Source of the DNA: Terriglobia bacterium
Lineage (GTDB): Bacteria; Acidobacteriota; Terriglobia; Terriglobales; Acidobacteriaceae
DNA: 43,818 bases
Assembly: GCA_020073015.1 (NCBI GenBank)
Contig: JAIQFZ010000031.1
Span: forward strand, 1-43,818
Direction: 5' to 3'
Part shown: positions 42,370 through 43,818 of the stretch, piece after piece
Numbering within the stretch: position 1 is the first letter of the stretch
Layout: every line of letters begins with the position of its first letter
Notes under the pieces: generated by a model
What the model was told of the DNA's origin: nothing
The model's database searches: none
The model's input: only the letters and a program-made list of their open reading frames with translations
Program-made: the position numbers and the translations under genes

Positions 42370-43662
42370 CTAATTTAACCACACCTCATTCACCAGGTCT
42401 GACCATATGCGTTCAAGCTCATTTCTTTCACCGCGTGCAATCCGATCCAGATACTCGATAATCGTTGCGTCGTCCAGTGGAAGCACTAGGCCACGATCAT
42501 CGGTGAACGTGTCCCTGCACCGTTTTATGAACAAGTCGCGATTTTCAAATTCGCGACAACACAAGAAGCCCACTTTTCCCCGATTGACGGAAAAGCGGCC
42601 TGCCAACTGGTCTAGTTCCGGATTTCCGACCTCTCTACCATAGTTCTTGCATTCCAACGGTACATATGCGCATGGCATCCGCCGAACGTTCGGAAGGATG
42701 TCGAAAATTCCCTCGTGCGCTCCGTTCTCCATCACGATATCAATTCGTTTCCGCCCCTCGTGAATTTTTTCTTCTTTCGTCGGGTGCATCAGTTTGGGAT
42801 AGAAAATGAATTCCACAATTCCGATCATAAGTCGATGATAGGGAGTCGCATGATCCGTTCCCCTTTGAGTGTTCTGCAGGACCTGTGCAAGAGCCTCGGC
42901 CAAAATCGTTTCATCCTCTGCATCAACATCGCTCGGATCGTCAGTTTTCTCCATCCTTTCTAGGTCTTTTCGATAGTCGCAAAGGATTTCTGGATTGTTT
43001 CGTGAAAACTCGAATAGAAACTCTTTCGTGCGGGGATAGCGTTCCGCAAGATCTTTCTTCCACACGACCCGACGCACGGTCTTTTTACGATCGTTTCGGA
43101 TCAAGCGCACAAGGTCCGATCTGGGATTTGCGAGTTCTCGTGCTTGGAGAAAGCTGAGAACGTAGTGTTGATGGTATTTTTCGTGGTGGTACGCGGGACT
43201 GTATCTCACGACGGCCTTGGGCACGAGGAGTATGGGGCGGTTGCGCCAGACCGGCAGGTCGACATACGACTCTTCCCATTGCATCGTGTCAGTGCTGAAC
43301 ATCGCGCCGATTGGGACATTTTGAACAGCTACATCGTGAAGCTGACATTGCGAGCGTGTATATTCAACGAGGTGTCCGCGAAGGACATTCGTTGTTAGGT
43401 CAGATATCTTGTCGTGACTGATGCCGGGAATCATCAGTTCACACTCCTGCAACGCAGTGATAAACCCTTGCCTTACTGCCGCCGAAGTGCTCAGGGCTAC
43501 AAATATTTCTTCGGCCTGTTGTTCCCCAATGCCCGCGCCTTTTGGACGATTCTTCGAGTAACCGAGACGCGTTTCATTTGGCTCACGAAGGTTTGACAAG
43601 AGATGTCGCGCATTGTCCTCGTGTCCGCCACGGATGTCATCAATCACCTGCTGGAAGAACAT
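42370..43662 (-). CDS. PD-(D/E)XK nuclease-like protein, possible defence gene
   Basis: This is a 430-residue protein. The C-terminal third carries a restriction-enzyme fold motif: Asp308 in RKRIDIVMEN, Glu337-x-Lys339 in YVPLECKNYGRE and Gln352 in DQLAGRF, with Glu283 as a possible preceding acid. The N-terminal 280 residues (for example DLPVWRNRPILLVPKAVVRY) are unlike any domain I can name. The gene is AT-richer than its neighbours, suggesting horizontal transfer. No methyltransferase or other partner is visible on this side. The ATG at 43662 lies only 25 bases from the likely end of an IS21-type element, and the frame is open up to a stop inside that end, so the original N-terminus or promoter may have been cut off. 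A biological role in defence is inference. Confidence 0.65.
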   Translation of the reverse strand: MFFQQVIDDIRGGHEDNARHLLSNLREPNETRLGYSKNRPKGAGIGEQQAEEIFVALSTSAAVRQGFITALQECELMIPGISHDKISDLTTNVLRGHLVEYTRSQCQLHDVAVQNVPIGAMFSTDTMQWEESYVDLPVWRNRPILLVPKAVVRYSPAYHHEKYHQHYVLSFLQARELANPRSDLVRLIRNDRKKTVRRVVWKKDLAERYPRTKEFLFEFSRNNPEILCDYRKDLERMEKTDDPSDVDAEDETILAEALAQVLQNTQRGTDHATPYHRLMIGIVEFIFYPKLMHPTKEEKIHEGRKRIDIVMENGAHEGIFDILPNVRRMPCAYVPLECKNYGREVGNPELDQLAGRFSVNRGKVGFLCCREFENRDLFIKRCRDTFTDDRGLVLPLDDATIIEYLDRIARGERNELERIWSDLVNEVWLN

Positions 43663-43686
43663 GGAGATTGTTCGCGCGGCCCTCAG

Positions 43687-43818
43687 TGATCACTTCAAAA
43701 GCGGCCAACGGTTATCACTTCAAAACCGGCCAACGGGATTGGCCGTCCGGGACTGAGAATGTTCTACCCTGCCGCCTCCTGTGGTGGCAAGTCGGTTTTG
43801 GTGCGCCAGCTCCGCGGG
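43687..43818. mobile_element. Terminus of a probable IS21-family insertion sequence (continues beyond window)
   Basis: Two tandem 25-base units, 43687-43711 and 43712-43736, share ATCACTTCAAAA and CGGCCAACGG, as in the multiple terminal repeats of IS21-family elements. The edge begins with TG, the family's terminal dinucleotide. Just inside is the end of a minus-strand reading frame compatible with IstB. The other end is outside the window, so target duplication cannot be checked. Confidence 0.6.
43764..43818 (-). CDS. C-terminal end of a probable IS21 helper ATPase IstB (partial)
   Basis: Reading in from the right edge, the frame ends PRSWRTKTDLPPQEAAG before TAG at 43764-43766. SWRT followed by a short polar tail resembles the end of IstB-like ATPases. 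The position just inside the terminal repeats is where istB ends in IS21 elements. Only 17 residues are visible, so this is tentative. Confidence 0.4.
   Translation of the reverse strand, partial: PRSWRTKTDLPPQEAAG

Noticed and set aside
40667-42373. Long plus-strand open frame of 568 codons opposite grpE and hrcA
   Set aside because: It is antisense to two clearly conserved genes, its product is His/Arg/Gln-rich without any recognisable motif, and high GC makes such shadows common.
43687-43736. CRISPR-like array at the right edge
   Set aside because: There are just two directly adjacent 25-base units without spacers, which fits IS21-type terminal repeats better.

Overview
The window looks like chromosome from an Acidobacteriota bacterium, probably of the Terriglobia (Koribacter-like) group. 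This is inferred from gene families, not from a marker gene. It carries a very large Oar-type TonB receptor with a carboxypeptidase-regulatory-like N-terminus, YVTN beta-propeller/phosphoesterase proteins, several sigma-54 activators, a DUF4259 protein, and dispersed hairpin repeats, one of them inside a coding region. Most genes are GC-rich. The last complete gene at the right edge is visibly AT-richer.

Layout. 1-1879: the end of an unidentified gene and a SagB/ThcOx-type nitroreductase. 1888-8660: a five-gene YbhG-YbhF(split)-YbhS-YbhR efflux operon led by a TetR regulator. It lies between two diverged copies of a non-coding repeat, and the right copy runs into the 3' part of a tRNA. Next to it is an N-terminal remnant of eutB. 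9188-20271: two secreted beta-propeller/phosphoesterase proteins convergent around a decayed lipoprotein-sorting-like gene, then a divergently transcribed TonB receptor; these may form an outer-membrane or periplasmic acquisition locus. 20272-23461: small conserved ORFs, a yjbQ remnant, tRNA-Cys, a small zinc-ribbon protein, OsmC, a stand-alone histidine-phosphoacceptor-like protein and tRNA-Leu.

23611-32322: a signalling block. A cytosolic histidine kinase overlaps a sigma-54 response regulator. These are followed by a PilZ protein, a receiver-less sigma-54 activator with its own candidate sigma-54 promoter, DUF4259, the ComM/YifB ATPase and a membrane three-PAS histidine kinase. 32417-34500: a secreted hypothetical protein and an acetyl-CoA acetyltransferase. 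34760-34962: a compact unit with promoter, 15-codon lysine-rich ORF and terminator.

35301-42202 (minus strand): hrcA-grpE-dnaJ-rsmE, then a UvrD-type helicase fused to a RecB-like nuclease. Copies of a hairpin repeat sit in three of the gaps. 42370-43818: a PD-(D/E)XK nuclease gene whose 5' side is abutted by what looks like the end of an IS21-family element.

Strongest leads: the repeat-flanked efflux operon with a tRNA remnant, the 34.8 kb mini transcription unit, the IS21-like junction at the nuclease gene, an exact in-frame 42-bp duplication in the YbhG homologue, and an apparent CTG start for dnaJ. No CRISPR array, rRNA operon or integrase is visible.
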